Source of the DNA: Bacteroides sp.
GTDB taxonomy: Bacteria > Bacteroidota > Bacteroidia > Bacteroidales > Bacteroidaceae
Direction of reading: 5' to 3'
NCBI RefSeq assembly: GCF_028690125.1
Contig: NZ_JAQVBV010000033.1
Coordinates: 1-59,952, forward strand
Length of the DNA: 59,952 nt
The notes under the pieces were generated by a model. The model had not been told where the DNA came from and searched no databases. It was given only the letters and a program-made list of their open reading frames with translations. The translations under genes were made by a program, and so were the position numbers. Positions within the stretch are counted from its first letter, which is position 1. Every line of letters starts with the position of its first letter. Positions 26,142 through 34,807 of this stretch are shown here, in pieces.

Positions 26142-27350
26142 TTAGTATTCGATGTGTTTTAAGATTCCGTTCAAGAAAGCGATGGCTACTCCATAGTTTG
26201 TCATGGGAACCTTTTGTTCGCGAGTGCGTTCAATGCGGTTGAGTACATATTTGCGGTTAAACATACAAGCACCACAATGTATGACAAGCGAATACGGAGT
26301 CAGGTCCTGTGGGAAATCAGTTCCGGATACGATATCAATGGATAGCTTTTCACCGATCTTTTTCCGCAATAGTCCCGGAAGCTTTACTCTTCCTATATCT
26401 TCGGAGAGGGGAGCATGGGTACACGCTTCGGCTATCAACACACGCGATGATTCGGTCAGGTTTTCAATGGCAGCGGCACTTTCTATATAGAAACCGATAT
26501 CTCCTTTATAATTTGCAAAAAGGATAGAGAAAGAGGTAAGTTTGCTCTCTTCCGGTTTCTGCTCATAGACTGTTTTGAAAACTTGTGAGTCAGTGATTAT
26601 TAATTTAGGAGGACGGGCAAGTACTTTTAATGTTTCCGCCAGTTTGTCCGTGGTACACGTCATCACGAGGCATTTCTTGTCAAGTAATTCGCGGATTGTT
26701 TGCACTTGTGGCAAAATCAATCTCCCTTTCGGAGCCTGAATATCCTGCGGCATGACAAGTAGTACAAGATCATCTTCTGCCACAAGTTTACCGGTGATAC
26801 TTTGCTCTTCAAAATCTGTAGGTAGCTTCTCAAGAATAGCCAGACGAATCTGCTCGATACCCGTCCATTCTTTAGTACTGACTAAAATAGGGTTATTTTC
26901 TAAAAGCTCTCTTATACGTTTGGCAAGAGATTCTGTCGTTTTCCGAATATCCGTTTTGTTGATTAGAAGAATAATCGGAATATTCCTTTCTTTCAGTTGT
27001 TCACACCAATATAGTTCCTCTTTCAGCTCTGGTTCTTCTTCTGTAGCGTCACCTCCACAAATTATAATAGCAATATCTGTTTTCTCTATCGCCTTTTTTG
27101 TTTTTTCAATGCGCATCTTTCCCAATTCCCCTTCATCATTGAATCCCGGTGTATCAATAAATAGACAAGGGCCTATTCCCGCAATTTCCATTGCTTTCGA
27201 TACAGGATCAGTCGTAGTACCCGGAGTGTCGGAGACAAGAGCTACCTCCTGTCCCGTCAATGCGTTAATGAGCGATGATTTTCCGCTATTGCACTTCCCG
27301 AAAAGAGTTATATGTAGCCGGTTGGCATTGGGAGTATCTGATAAACTCAT
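26142..27350 (-). CDS. hydF: [FeFe]-hydrogenase H-cluster maturation GTPase HydF
   Basis: The scaffold GTPase on which the diiron subcluster is assembled before transfer to HydA. It has 402 residues. The N-terminal GTPase domain has the P-loop GKCNSGKSSLIN, DTPGFNDEGE and the NKTD specificity motif. The C-terminal iron-sulphur site is EACTH followed about 50 residues later by HCGAC, as in known HydF. It lies 52 nt after hydG in the same operon. Confidence 0.95.
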   Translation of the reverse strand: MSLSDTPNANRLHITLFGKCNSGKSSLINALTGQEVALVSDTPGTTTDPVSKAMEIAGIGPCLFIDTPGFNDEGELGKMRIEKTKKAIEKTDIAIIICGGDATEEEPELKEELYWCEQLKERNIPIILLINKTDIRKTTESLAKRIRELLENNPILVSTKEWTGIEQIRLAILEKLPTDFEEQSITGKLVAEDDLVLLVMPQDIQAPKGRLILPQVQTIRELLDKKCLVMTCTTDKLAETLKVLARPPKLIITDSQVFKTVYEQKPEESKLTSFSILFANYKGDIGFYIESAAAIENLTESSRVLIAEACTHAPLSEDIGRVKLPGLLRKKIGEKLSIDIVSGTDFPQDLTPYSLVIHCGACMFNRKYVLNRIERTREQKVPMTNYGVAIAFLNGILKHIEY

Positions 27351-27402
27351 AATTTATTCTTGGTATGATATTTATTATTGGTACAAAGCTACATTTTATT
27401 GG

Positions 27403-28824
27403 TTAGAATCTAAAATCTCTTTTGCCTTCAGCTATCTCTTTTAAGTTCCTTATTGCTATTTCTCTGATTTTTGGATTGGGTATTCCTACCGTTTCCTTCT
27501 GAATCAAAGTTATACCTTTTTCGCGTGTACTTTCCGAAGCATAATCTTCCAGATATTCTTTCAGAGTCATTAAAGCATTCGGTGCGCAGCAATTGGCTAT
27601 CTGACCGGATTTGACTAATGACATAAAACGATCTCCGGTTCTTCCTTCCCGATAACAGGCCGTGCAGAAACTAGGGATATATCCTAATTGGAGCAGCCAA
27701 TTTACTACCTCGTCCAATGATCGTGTATCACTCACATCAAACTGTGCAGAATTGTTTTTCGGAAGTTCCGTTTCTGCATATCCTCCGACACTGGTACGGG
27801 AACCGCCACTTATCTGTGAAATCCCTAGTTCTAAAACCTTTTTGCGCGATTCCTGTGATTCGCGCGTGGAGATTATCATTCCTGTGTATGGCACAGCAAT
27901 TCGGATGACAGCCACAATTTTACTGAATATCTCGTCGGAGATAGCGTTTGGAAAATCTTCAGCATCTATATCGTCTGCCGAACAAATACGAGGCACGCTG
28001 ATGGTGTGAGGTCCTACACCGAATCGCGCTTCCAGATGTTCGGCGTGCATTAGCAATCCTGCAAAATCATATCGGAAAGTATTTAGTCCGAAAAGTACAC
28101 CTAGTCCCACATCGTCTATTCCTCCTTCCATAGCACGATCCATTGCTTCCGTATGGTAGGCGTAATTGCTTTTCGGACCGGTGGGATGGAGTATCTCATA
28201 ATTTTCTTTATGGTAAGTCTCCTGAAATAGGATATAAGTTCCGATTCCTGCTTCTTTCAAACGTTGGTAATTCTCTACCGTAGTAGCAGCAATATTCACA
28301 TTTACACGTCGGATTGCTCCGTTTTTATGCTTGATACTGTAAATTGTTTGAATAGACTCCAGAATATATTCTATGGGATTTAATGAAGGATGTTCTCCGG
28401 CTTCAAGTGCCAGACGCTTATGTCCCATATCCTGTAAAGCAATTACTTCTTTACAGATTTCTTCCTGTGTCAGCTTCTTACGGGCAATCGTTTTATTTTT
28501 GGCATGGTACGGACAGTAAACACAGCCATTTACACAATAGTTAGACAAATAAAGTGGAGCAAACATCACAATACGATTGCCATAAAACTTCTGTTTGATC
28601 TCCTTAGCAAGGTGGAAGATTCTTTCTATCAGGTCAGGTTGATCGCATTCCAATAGCAAGGATGCTTCCCTGTGAGTTAGTCCTTTGCAGAGAGCAGCCT
28701 TTTCGATAAGATGCTCTATCAAAACACGGTTATTTTTATTAGTTTGTGCATATTCTAAAGTTTCCAGAATTTCTTCGTGGTTAATAAACTCTTCTGCTTT
28801 TGATGAATCTGCTTGGTATCTCAT
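27403..28824 (-). CDS. hydG: [FeFe]-hydrogenase radical SAM maturase HydG
   Basis: Radical SAM tyrosine lyase that produces the CO and cyanide ligands of the H-cluster. At 473 residues it has normal length. The SAM cluster motif CX3CX2C is seen in YCVNGCVYCPYH. The C-terminal auxiliary cluster ligands are CTAC and a Cys about 22 residues later (ANCCAPNA). It lies 18 nt after hydE and 52 nt before hydF. Confidence 0.96.
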   Translation of the reverse strand: MRYQADSSKAEEFINHEEILETLEYAQTNKNNRVLIEHLIEKAALCKGLTHREASLLLECDQPDLIERIFHLAKEIKQKFYGNRIVMFAPLYLSNYCVNGCVYCPYHAKNKTIARKKLTQEEICKEVIALQDMGHKRLALEAGEHPSLNPIEYILESIQTIYSIKHKNGAIRRVNVNIAATTVENYQRLKEAGIGTYILFQETYHKENYEILHPTGPKSNYAYHTEAMDRAMEGGIDDVGLGVLFGLNTFRYDFAGLLMHAEHLEARFGVGPHTISVPRICSADDIDAEDFPNAISDEIFSKIVAVIRIAVPYTGMIISTRESQESRKKVLELGISQISGGSRTSVGGYAETELPKNNSAQFDVSDTRSLDEVVNWLLQLGYIPSFCTACYREGRTGDRFMSLVKSGQIANCCAPNALMTLKEYLEDYASESTREKGITLIQKETVGIPNPKIREIAIRNLKEIAEGKRDFRF

Positions 28825-28842
28825 AATTTTCTATTTAAATTC

Positions 28843-29901
28843 TCAACTCTCGTTTTTCAACATCTCACGTTCGAAGTCTCCTCTGTAAGCGGAAATCTCA
28901 TAGCCGATGGATTGTAATTGCTTTTGCAGGAGTATTAATCCTTCGGCAGATTCTGCCCCCAGAGAAGCCTTGTTATTATATAATTCATATTTTTTCCGTT
29001 CTTCTCGTGGCGACAGGTTCGGCATGACTACATTAGCACCTGCTAATATTCCTCTTTCCCGTCCGTTGGGAGTGAGAGTTGCAAGTGCTGTCGTAGCCGG
29101 AATCAGTGCTGTGGGATGCATGAGACGGAAGATAGATAATAAAAGTAAAGTCTGCTCCACCGTTCCACTCGGACAGTGTGCAAAAGGTGTATCGTGATGC
29201 GACAGGAAAGGTCCGATTCCGATCATTTCGGGATGTAACTTTTCGATAAACAGAATATCTTGTATCAGATGTTCTACTGTTTGCCCCGGACTACCGACCA
29301 TGATTCCTGTTCCTGTTTGATAACCAATATCTTTTAAATCCTGCAAACACTGTAGACGATGTTTTCCCGACATCTCGGCAGGATGTAACTGACGATAATG
29401 AGACTCGTCGTATGTTTCGTGTCGTAATAAATAACGGTTTGCTCCGGCTTGGAAGAAACGTTCATAAACTTCGCGCGGCTTTTCACCAAGCGATAAAGTG
29501 ATGGCACAATCAGGGTACTGTTGCCGGATGGCAAAGACAATAGCTTCTATCCGATCATCTGTTAAAACAGGATCTTCTCCTCCTTGCAGAACAAAAGTTC
29601 GGAAACCAAGTGAGTATCCCTGTTTACAACAATCGAGTATGCTTTCCATACTCAACCTATAGCGTTTGATATGAGGATTCCCTTTTCGGATTCCACAATA
29701 ATAGCAATTATTCCGGCAACAATTGCTGACCTCGATTAGCCCGCGGATATAAATCTTGTTGCCAAAATGTTGTAGGCTTACTTCTCGCGCCTGTTTATTG
29801 ATGTGACGCAGAGTTTCCGCGTCACATCTTGTTAATAACTGTCGAAATTCTTCCGGTTGGAGAGTCTTTTCCTGTCTTAATTTATCGATCCATTGTCTCA
29901 T
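28843..29901 (-). CDS. hydE: [FeFe]-hydrogenase radical SAM maturase HydE
   Basis: Radical SAM enzyme of H-cluster assembly, acting on the HydG product. The CX3CX2C motif is in CCRNNCYYCGIR. The start is placed at the ATG at 29901, giving MRQWIDKLRQ and 352 residues, the family norm. The open frame runs further upstream to 29997, but that part lies inside hydA and is unlike HydE. The chosen start overlaps the end of hydA by 20 nt, consistent with translational coupling. Confidence 0.94.
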   Translation of the reverse strand: MRQWIDKLRQEKTLQPEEFRQLLTRCDAETLRHINKQAREVSLQHFGNKIYIRGLIEVSNCCRNNCYYCGIRKGNPHIKRYRLSMESILDCCKQGYSLGFRTFVLQGGEDPVLTDDRIEAIVFAIRQQYPDCAITLSLGEKPREVYERFFQAGANRYLLRHETYDESHYRQLHPAEMSGKHRLQCLQDLKDIGYQTGTGIMVGSPGQTVEHLIQDILFIEKLHPEMIGIGPFLSHHDTPFAHCPSGTVEQTLLLLSIFRLMHPTALIPATTALATLTPNGRERGILAGANVVMPNLSPREERKKYELYNNKASLGAESAEGLILLQKQLQSIGYEISAYRGDFEREMLKNES

Positions 29902-31351
29902 AGCTTTCTTTCCGCTTGAGCAACTCTTGCGCCAACTGGCGACGTCCCGAAACAATATCATTATGCGTACTAGGTCCGGTGATACATCCACCTTCACAAG
30001 CCATCACTTCCACAAATTGTCCGGCTATCTTTCCGGTTTTGGCAGCCACACGCAGCAATGCAATACTTTTCTTATTAATGTCCGAAACTTGAATCGCATT
30101 GATTTTATCAGCTTCCTCTTTCAAATAGGCCTTAACTGCTCCCATCACACCACCGGCTTGAGCGAAACCATGTGCTTCACGAACAGAAGTCTGAACAACG
30201 GAGAATGCCTGAACTTGTTCTAACTCAATATCCAGTCCGTCAATAACGGAGCCGATCTCTTCGAAGGTGAGGATAAAGTCTACCGCTTCGTCGCGACGTA
30301 CTTCTTTACGTTTTGCAACGCAAGGACCAACGAATACGATTTTTGCATCCGGATACTTTTCTTTAGCAATTCGTGCCGTATAGTACATCGGCGAACCAGT
30401 ACTTGAAACATAAGGTTTCATACCGGGAATATGTTTTTCCACTAATTCTATATAAGAAGGGCAACAAGAAGTTGTCATAAAAGTCTGTCCTTCTTCCAAC
30501 TTTTCCATTAACTCGTGTGCCTCGTTGCTGGTGGTCATCATTGCACCTTCGGCTACTTCAATAATATCAGTAAATCCTATTTCCTTGAAAGCTCCGTACA
30601 CTTGATTGATAGTCGTGTTGAACTGTCCGAGGATAGACGGAGCAATGATAGCCACCATTTTCTCACCTTTGCGAATCCGTTGCAATACGTCGAAAGTTTG
30701 TGAAATTTCAAAAATAGCACCGAATGGACACGCGTTCATACACTTTCCGCAGTAGATACATTTGCTTTCGTCAATATGCTCTATGCCATGTTCGTCTTTG
30801 CTGATCGCTTTTACCGGACAGGACTCTTCACAAGGAACGGGAATATATACAATTGCATGATAAGGACAACTCTTATGGCAAATGCCACAACTAATGCAAG
30901 TATCGTGATCAATCATTGCTTGTCCGTTTTTCTTGAAGCGTATTGCATCTTTCGGACAGTTAATGTAGCAATTGCGAGCCACGCAGCCACGGCAAAGATT
31001 AGTAATCTCATAATTGATCTGTACACAAGAAGAGCAGGCTTCATCAATAACGCACATGATGTTTTCCTTGACCGGTTCCGGACGATTTAATGCCATTTTC
31101 GCATATTCGGAAAGTGGAGTTACTTCATCGTGTTCATCTGTCATGTCGAGCCCCATCAGTGGAAACGTTTTATATCTCCATACCGCACGTTCTTTATGTA
31201 CGCAGCAACGTCCTATTGGTTTGGATTTGCGCGGACTCAATTCGATGGGAAGGCGATCTATTTTTTCAACTAACTGGTCGTTTTTCCAGAGCCTTACAAG
31301 GTCAGCCAGCAACTTATGCCGGACAATCATAATATTATTCGTAAATGCCAT
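29882..31351 (-). CDS. [FeFe]-hydrogenase, monomeric, group B-like
   Basis: A 489-residue hydrogenase that reduces protons or oxidises H2. A Cys-rich N-terminal ferredoxin region carries several [4Fe-4S] sites (ACSSC with LCRGCVARNCYINCP; CISCGICHKSCP; CIYCGKCMNACP). The H-cluster domain shows L1 as MTTSCCPSY, L2 as STGSPMYYTARIAK and L3 as EVMACEGGCITGP. L2 and L3 differ from the classic group A forms, pointing to group B; the exact group is inference. No NADH-binding or electron-bifurcating partner subunits are adjacent. It heads the hydA-hydE-hydG-hydF unit. Confidence 0.93.
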   Translation of the reverse strand: MAFTNNIMIVRHKLLADLVRLWKNDQLVEKIDRLPIELSPRKSKPIGRCCVHKERAVWRYKTFPLMGLDMTDEHDEVTPLSEYAKMALNRPEPVKENIMCVIDEACSSCVQINYEITNLCRGCVARNCYINCPKDAIRFKKNGQAMIDHDTCISCGICHKSCPYHAIVYIPVPCEESCPVKAISKDEHGIEHIDESKCIYCGKCMNACPFGAIFEISQTFDVLQRIRKGEKMVAIIAPSILGQFNTTINQVYGAFKEIGFTDIIEVAEGAMMTTSNEAHELMEKLEEGQTFMTTSCCPSYIELVEKHIPGMKPYVSSTGSPMYYTARIAKEKYPDAKIVFVGPCVAKRKEVRRDEAVDFILTFEEIGSVIDGLDIELEQVQAFSVVQTSVREAHGFAQAGGVMGAVKAYLKEEADKINAIQVSDINKKSIALLRVAAKTGKIAGQFVEVMACEGGCITGPSTHNDIVSGRRQLAQELLKRKESYETMDR

Positions 31352-31380
31352 ATTTTATTTAAAGGGGTTGTTAGCAGTTG

Positions 31381-31388
31381 CAAAGATA
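31381..31388 (-). promoter_or_regulatory. -7 promoter box of the hydrogenase operon
   Basis: On the minus strand this reads TATCTTTG, 29 nt before the hydA start codon. No obvious operator was seen. Confidence 0.6.
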
Positions 31389-31549
31389 ATTCTTTTAATT
31401 CTGAATTCTGAATTTTTATTTATGAAATATTCGCTATTGGGGAGTTTACACTGTAAAACCTCGAATTCAAAACTCTTCCTGATTGTAACATCTTCGTCAA
31501 ACAAATGTAATGTCTGAATTGTTTCTTTGTAATCAGATAATAAAAGATA

Positions 31550-32698
31550 ATGATAGGTCTATTCAACGATTGCTTCCCGCCCATTATGGACGGAGTTTCA
31601 TTAACGACACAGAATTATGCTTATTGGCTGAACAAGAAGGCCGGTAATGTTTGTGTAGTAACTCCCAGTGCGCCTGACGCAAGGGATGACGGAGCTTATC
31701 CGGTATATCGTTACTCATCTATTCCTATTCCAATGCGGAAGCCTTACCGACTGGGTTTCCCACGTATCGACTGGCCTTTTCATGCCCGCATCCATAAACT
31801 CTCATTCGATTTGGTCCATGCTCATTGCCCTTTTTCTTCAGGATCATTGGCTATGCGTATAGCGAGAACCCAGCATATTCCTCTTGTAGCCACATTCCAT
31901 TCCAAATATCGCTCTGATTTTGAGCGGGCTATTCCGTGTAAAAGTATAGTCGATTATCTGATCCGTAATGTTGTTCGTTTCTATGAAATGGCAGATGAGG
32001 TTTGGATTCCACAAGCTTCTGTTGAAGAAACCTTGCGTGAATATGGATATAAAGGAAGAGTAGAAGTAGTAGACAATGGTAATGATTTTGCTGATGGAAC
32101 ACCTATAGCAGACTTAAGACATTTGGCTAGAGAAACGTTGAAATTAGGTAAAGATGAGATGATGTTTCTGTTTGTAGGACAACATATCTGGGAAAAGAAT
32201 CTGAGCTTTTTGTTGGATGCATTGGCACAGATAAAAGAAAAGCCGTTTCGAATGTATTTTATCGGTACCGGATACGCTGTTTCGGAAATAAAGCAAAAAG
32301 CCCGTGAACTTTCTCTTATGGGGAAAATAATTTTTGTAGGAAATATATCTGAACGCGAACGGTTAAAGCGGTACTATGCTGCTGCTGACCTGTTCCTTTT
32401 TCCTTCTTTGTATGATAATGCTCCGTTGGTAGTGCGTGAAGCTGCTGCTTTGCATACACCTTCTGTGATGATTAAGAATTCTACTGCAGCCGAAATCATC
32501 TCTGACTCTTCAAATGGTTTCCTGAGTGAGAATAATGTGAACTCTTATGCCGAACGGATTACTGAATTACTTCGGCAACCTCGTCTGATTGCCGAAGTAG
32601 GAGATGAGGCTTCAAGGACTATCGCCCGCTCTTGGGAGGATGTGGCGGAAGAAGTATATGATCGATATGAGAACTTAATGAAACGAAAAAGAAGATAG
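31550..32698 (+). CDS. GT4 glycosyltransferase, glycolipid type
   Basis: A 382-residue GT-B glycosyltransferase. The N-terminus FNDCFPPIMDGVSLTTQNYA resembles diacylglycerol glucosyltransferases and other lipid-acting GT4 enzymes. The nucleotide-sugar site is visible in FVGQHIWEKNL and in FPSLYDNAPLVVREAAA with its EX7E-type glutamates. The product is probably a membrane glycolipid, but donor and acceptor cannot be read. It is 5 nt from the membrane protein gene downstream, so the two form an operon. Confidence 0.85.
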   Translation: MIGLFNDCFPPIMDGVSLTTQNYAYWLNKKAGNVCVVTPSAPDARDDGAYPVYRYSSIPIPMRKPYRLGFPRIDWPFHARIHKLSFDLVHAHCPFSSGSLAMRIARTQHIPLVATFHSKYRSDFERAIPCKSIVDYLIRNVVRFYEMADEVWIPQASVEETLREYGYKGRVEVVDNGNDFADGTPIADLRHLARETLKLGKDEMMFLFVGQHIWEKNLSFLLDALAQIKEKPFRMYFIGTGYAVSEIKQKARELSLMGKIIFVGNISERERLKRYYAAADLFLFPSLYDNAPLVVREAAALHTPSVMIKNSTAAEIISDSSNGFLSENNVNSYAERITELLRQPRLIAEVGDEASRTIARSWEDVAEEVYDRYENLMKRKRR

Positions 32699-32703
32699 GT
32701 ACG

Positions 32704-33714
32704 ATGATGAAACAATTTAAAATTTCATATGTGATTATTCCTGTCGTTATTGGTCTTTCTGTTGTAGGCTGGTTGTTCTGGAAAGAATTTAATCCTCAAC
32801 TATTTTCGGATATTCATTTTTCTTGGAGATTGTTGGGAGGTCTGCTACTTGCCTTTCTGTTTATGTTTGGGCGCGATGGCGGGCTGATAGCGCGGTTTCG
32901 TTATCTTTCTGAGGAAACTCTTTCTTGGCGAAAAGCTTTCAATGTCAATATGCTCTGTGAATTTACTTCCGCAGTAACGCCTTCGGCAGTGGGGGGAAGC
33001 AGCCTGATTGTACTTTTTTTGAATAGAGAAGGAATAAATGCCGGGCGAAGCTCTGCTTTGATGATTTCCTGCTTATTTCTGGATGAACTATTTCTGGTGA
33101 TTGCTTGTCCGCTAGCATTGTTGTTTTTCCCTTTTTCGGAGCTGTTTGGAAATATCTCAGTTTTCTCGGAAAGTATTAAATTGTTGTTCTTTGTTGTTTA
33201 TGGAGTCGTAACGATCTGGACTATTTTATTATATCTGGCATTATTTCATCGTCCCGAATGGGTAAAGCATCTATTGATTGGTATTTTTCGTTTGCCGTTT
33301 CTTCGCCGTTGGAAGAAAGCGATTGAGGAATTGACGGATAATCTGGTGGAAAGTTCTCATCAAATCAGTGGAAAATCTTTTTCTTTTTGGTTGAAAGCAT
33401 TCGGACTGACTTGCTGTGCCTGGGTGTCGCGTTATCTGGTAGTGAATGCTTTATTGTTTGCTTTTACTACGGACGGTAGTCAATGGGTTGCTTTTGTCCG
33501 GCAACTTATTTTGTGGGTTGTAATGACCGTCAGCCCTACTCCGGGCGGAAGTGGGATCAGTGAATATATGTTTCAAGTGTATTATGCTGACTTTTTCACT
33601 GTTTCGGGAATGGCATTAGTCGTTGCTTTTGTCTGGCGAATCATTACTTATTATATGTACCTGATTATTGGAGTGTTTATTATTCCGGGATGGTTAAAGA
33701 AATTCAATTTTTAA
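32704..33714 (+). CDS. Lysylphosphatidylglycerol-synthase-type / YbhN-like membrane protein
   Basis: A 336-residue polytopic membrane protein with about eight hydrophobic segments. It carries the family signatures FTSAVTPSAVGGSS and VSPTPGGSGISEYMF found in the flippase domain of MprF and in UPF0104/YbhN proteins. It lacks the catalytic aminoacyl-transfer domain of MprF. Located 5 nt after a lipid-type GT4, it may move the resulting glycolipid across the inner membrane; this is inference from context. Confidence 0.85.
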   Translation: MMKQFKISYVIIPVVIGLSVVGWLFWKEFNPQLFSDIHFSWRLLGGLLLAFLFMFGRDGGLIARFRYLSEETLSWRKAFNVNMLCEFTSAVTPSAVGGSSLIVLFLNREGINAGRSSALMISCLFLDELFLVIACPLALLFFPFSELFGNISVFSESIKLLFFVVYGVVTIWTILLYLALFHRPEWVKHLLIGIFRLPFLRRWKKAIEELTDNLVESSHQISGKSFSFWLKAFGLTCCAWVSRYLVVNALLFAFTTDGSQWVAFVRQLILWVVMTVSPTPGGSGISEYMFQVYYADFFTVSGMALVVAFVWRIITYYMYLIIGVFIIPGWLKKFNF

Positions 33715-33758
33715 GATTTTTGAAATATTCTTGAAAAATATTTGTAGCTTGTATGCGT

Positions 33759-33766
33759 TATCTTTG
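33759..33766 (+). promoter_or_regulatory. -7 promoter box of the 53-residue membrane peptide
   Basis: TATCTTTG fits TAnnTTTG and lies 31 nt before the start codon at 33797. Confidence 0.55.
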
Positions 33767-33796
33767 CAGTAGACAAAAATAAAAGGAGAAAGAAAT

Positions 33797-33958
33797 ATGA
33801 ATAACAGTCTTTTAGAACAAAGAAGTCGCTTTGCTATGATTGGAGCATTAATGATGATCATCAGCCTGATGTTTTTATTCTATATGGGTAGTTCGATGGT
33901 CAGTGCAACAAAAAAGTATCTGGAACAGGTACAGGGAGTGGAGATTACTTGTCGTTAA
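33797..33958 (+). CDS. 53-residue single-span membrane peptide
   Basis: A short gene with its own promoter box (33759-33766), an AAAGGAG ribosome-binding site at 33782-33788 and an ATG at 33797. The product has a charged N-terminus (MNNSLLEQRSR), one very hydrophobic, Met-rich helix (about residues 13-32) and a polar tail ending TCR. The expected orientation is N-in, C-out. A hairpin (33947-33968) straddles the stop codon. Function unknown. The combination of promoter, ribosome site and membrane helix makes it a credible gene. Confidence 0.7.
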   Translation: MNNSLLEQRSRFAMIGALMMIISLMFLFYMGSSMVSATKKYLEQVQGVEITCR

Positions 33959-33968
33959 AATGACAAGT
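33947..33968 (+). terminator. Hairpin at the stop of the 53-residue gene
   Basis: ACTTGTC (33947-33953) pairs with GACAAGT (33962-33968) across an 8-nt loop. The following sequence is only moderately T-rich, so this is a weak terminator candidate. Confidence 0.4.
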
Positions 33969-34075
33969 GAAACTCTTCTCTTTTAGTCTCTATTGTATTA
34001 TCCAGGTGGAGATATTGATTTGGTCAAAAAAAACTTAGTCCATTGTTTCAAATTTAATTCTTTCAAGTATTGTCG

Positions 34076-34663
34076 ATGGAGAAGGATTTATTACTTTTGT
34101 TGGAAAATAAACTGATAACAATGGAAGAAAAACCTTGGAAAACCGTAAGTAGTGAGTATATATTTCGTCGCCCTTGGCTGACCGTGCGTCAGGAAGATAT
34201 ATTGCTTCCTAATGGAAATCATATTCCTGAATATTATATTTTAGAATACCCTGACTGGGTAAATACTATTGCCATAACCAAGGAAGGACAATTTGTGATG
34301 GTTCGTCAATATCGTCCAGGAGTGGGACGTTATTGTTATGAACTTTGTGCAGGAGTTTGTGAGAAAGAAGATACTTCTCCATTAGTCTCTGCTCAACGCG
34401 AATTGTGGGAAGAGACCGGATATGGTAAGGGGAAATGGCAAGAATATATGGTCATATCTGCTAATCCGAGTACCCATACGAATTTAACTCACTGTTTTCT
34501 TGCTACGGATGTAGAATTAGTCGATCATCAACATCTGGAAGCTACCGAGGATATAACTGTTCATTTGTTGTCATTGGAAGAAGTGAGAAGCCTTTTGGAG
34601 AATAATGAGATCATGCAGGCTTTGAATGTAGCTCCGCTTTGGAAGTATATGGCGAATTTATAA
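34076..34663 (+). CDS. NUDIX hydrolase
   Basis: A 195-residue hydrolase of nucleoside diphosphate derivatives; the YRPGVGRYCYELCAG segment before the motif resembles ADP-sugar pyrophosphatases. The NUDIX helix RELWEETGY is intact. The segment from the conserved Gly to that helix (GVCEKEDTSPLVSAQ) is one residue longer than the consensus, and Asp stands where Glu is usual. The ATG at 34076 is used instead of the in-frame TTG at 34070; a later Met (residue 16) could also be the start. Substrate not determined. Confidence 0.85.
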   Translation: MEKDLLLLLENKLITMEEKPWKTVSSEYIFRRPWLTVRQEDILLPNGNHIPEYYILEYPDWVNTIAITKEGQFVMVRQYRPGVGRYCYELCAGVCEKEDTSPLVSAQRELWEETGYGKGKWQEYMVISANPSTHTNLTHCFLATDVELVDHQHLEATEDITVHLLSLEEVRSLLENNEIMQALNVAPLWKYMANL

Positions 34664-34763
34664 TTTACTTTCATAACGCCTCTCATCGTTGAAAAAAGTA
34701 ATTTTATCTGCAACTGCAACAAAGTGGTTGTTATCTTTCTGATATATAGATTTTTGTATGCGT

Positions 34764-34783
34764 TATAGTGTATGAACACTATA
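34764..34783. terminator. Hairpin between the NUDIX and L,D-transpeptidase genes
   Basis: TATAGTGT (34764-34771) pairs with ACACTATA (34776-34783) around a 4-nt loop in the convergent gap, and may serve either strand. Confidence 0.4.
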
Positions 34784-34807
34784 TTACTATCTTTAATTAT
34801 ATATGAA

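Noticed and set aside
26752..27444. 230-codon plus-strand frame opposite hydF and the 3' end of hydG
   Set aside because: Ser/Ile-rich shadow antisense to well-supported genes with GTPase and radical SAM motifs.
29902..29997. Extended HydE N-terminus
   Set aside because: These codons lie within hydA in another frame and resemble no HydE; ATG at 29901 gives the normal length.
34076..34663. NUDIX gene as inactive because of an irregular motif
   Set aside because: The catalytic helix RELWEETGY is intact; the one-residue insertion lies in the loop before it and may be tolerated.
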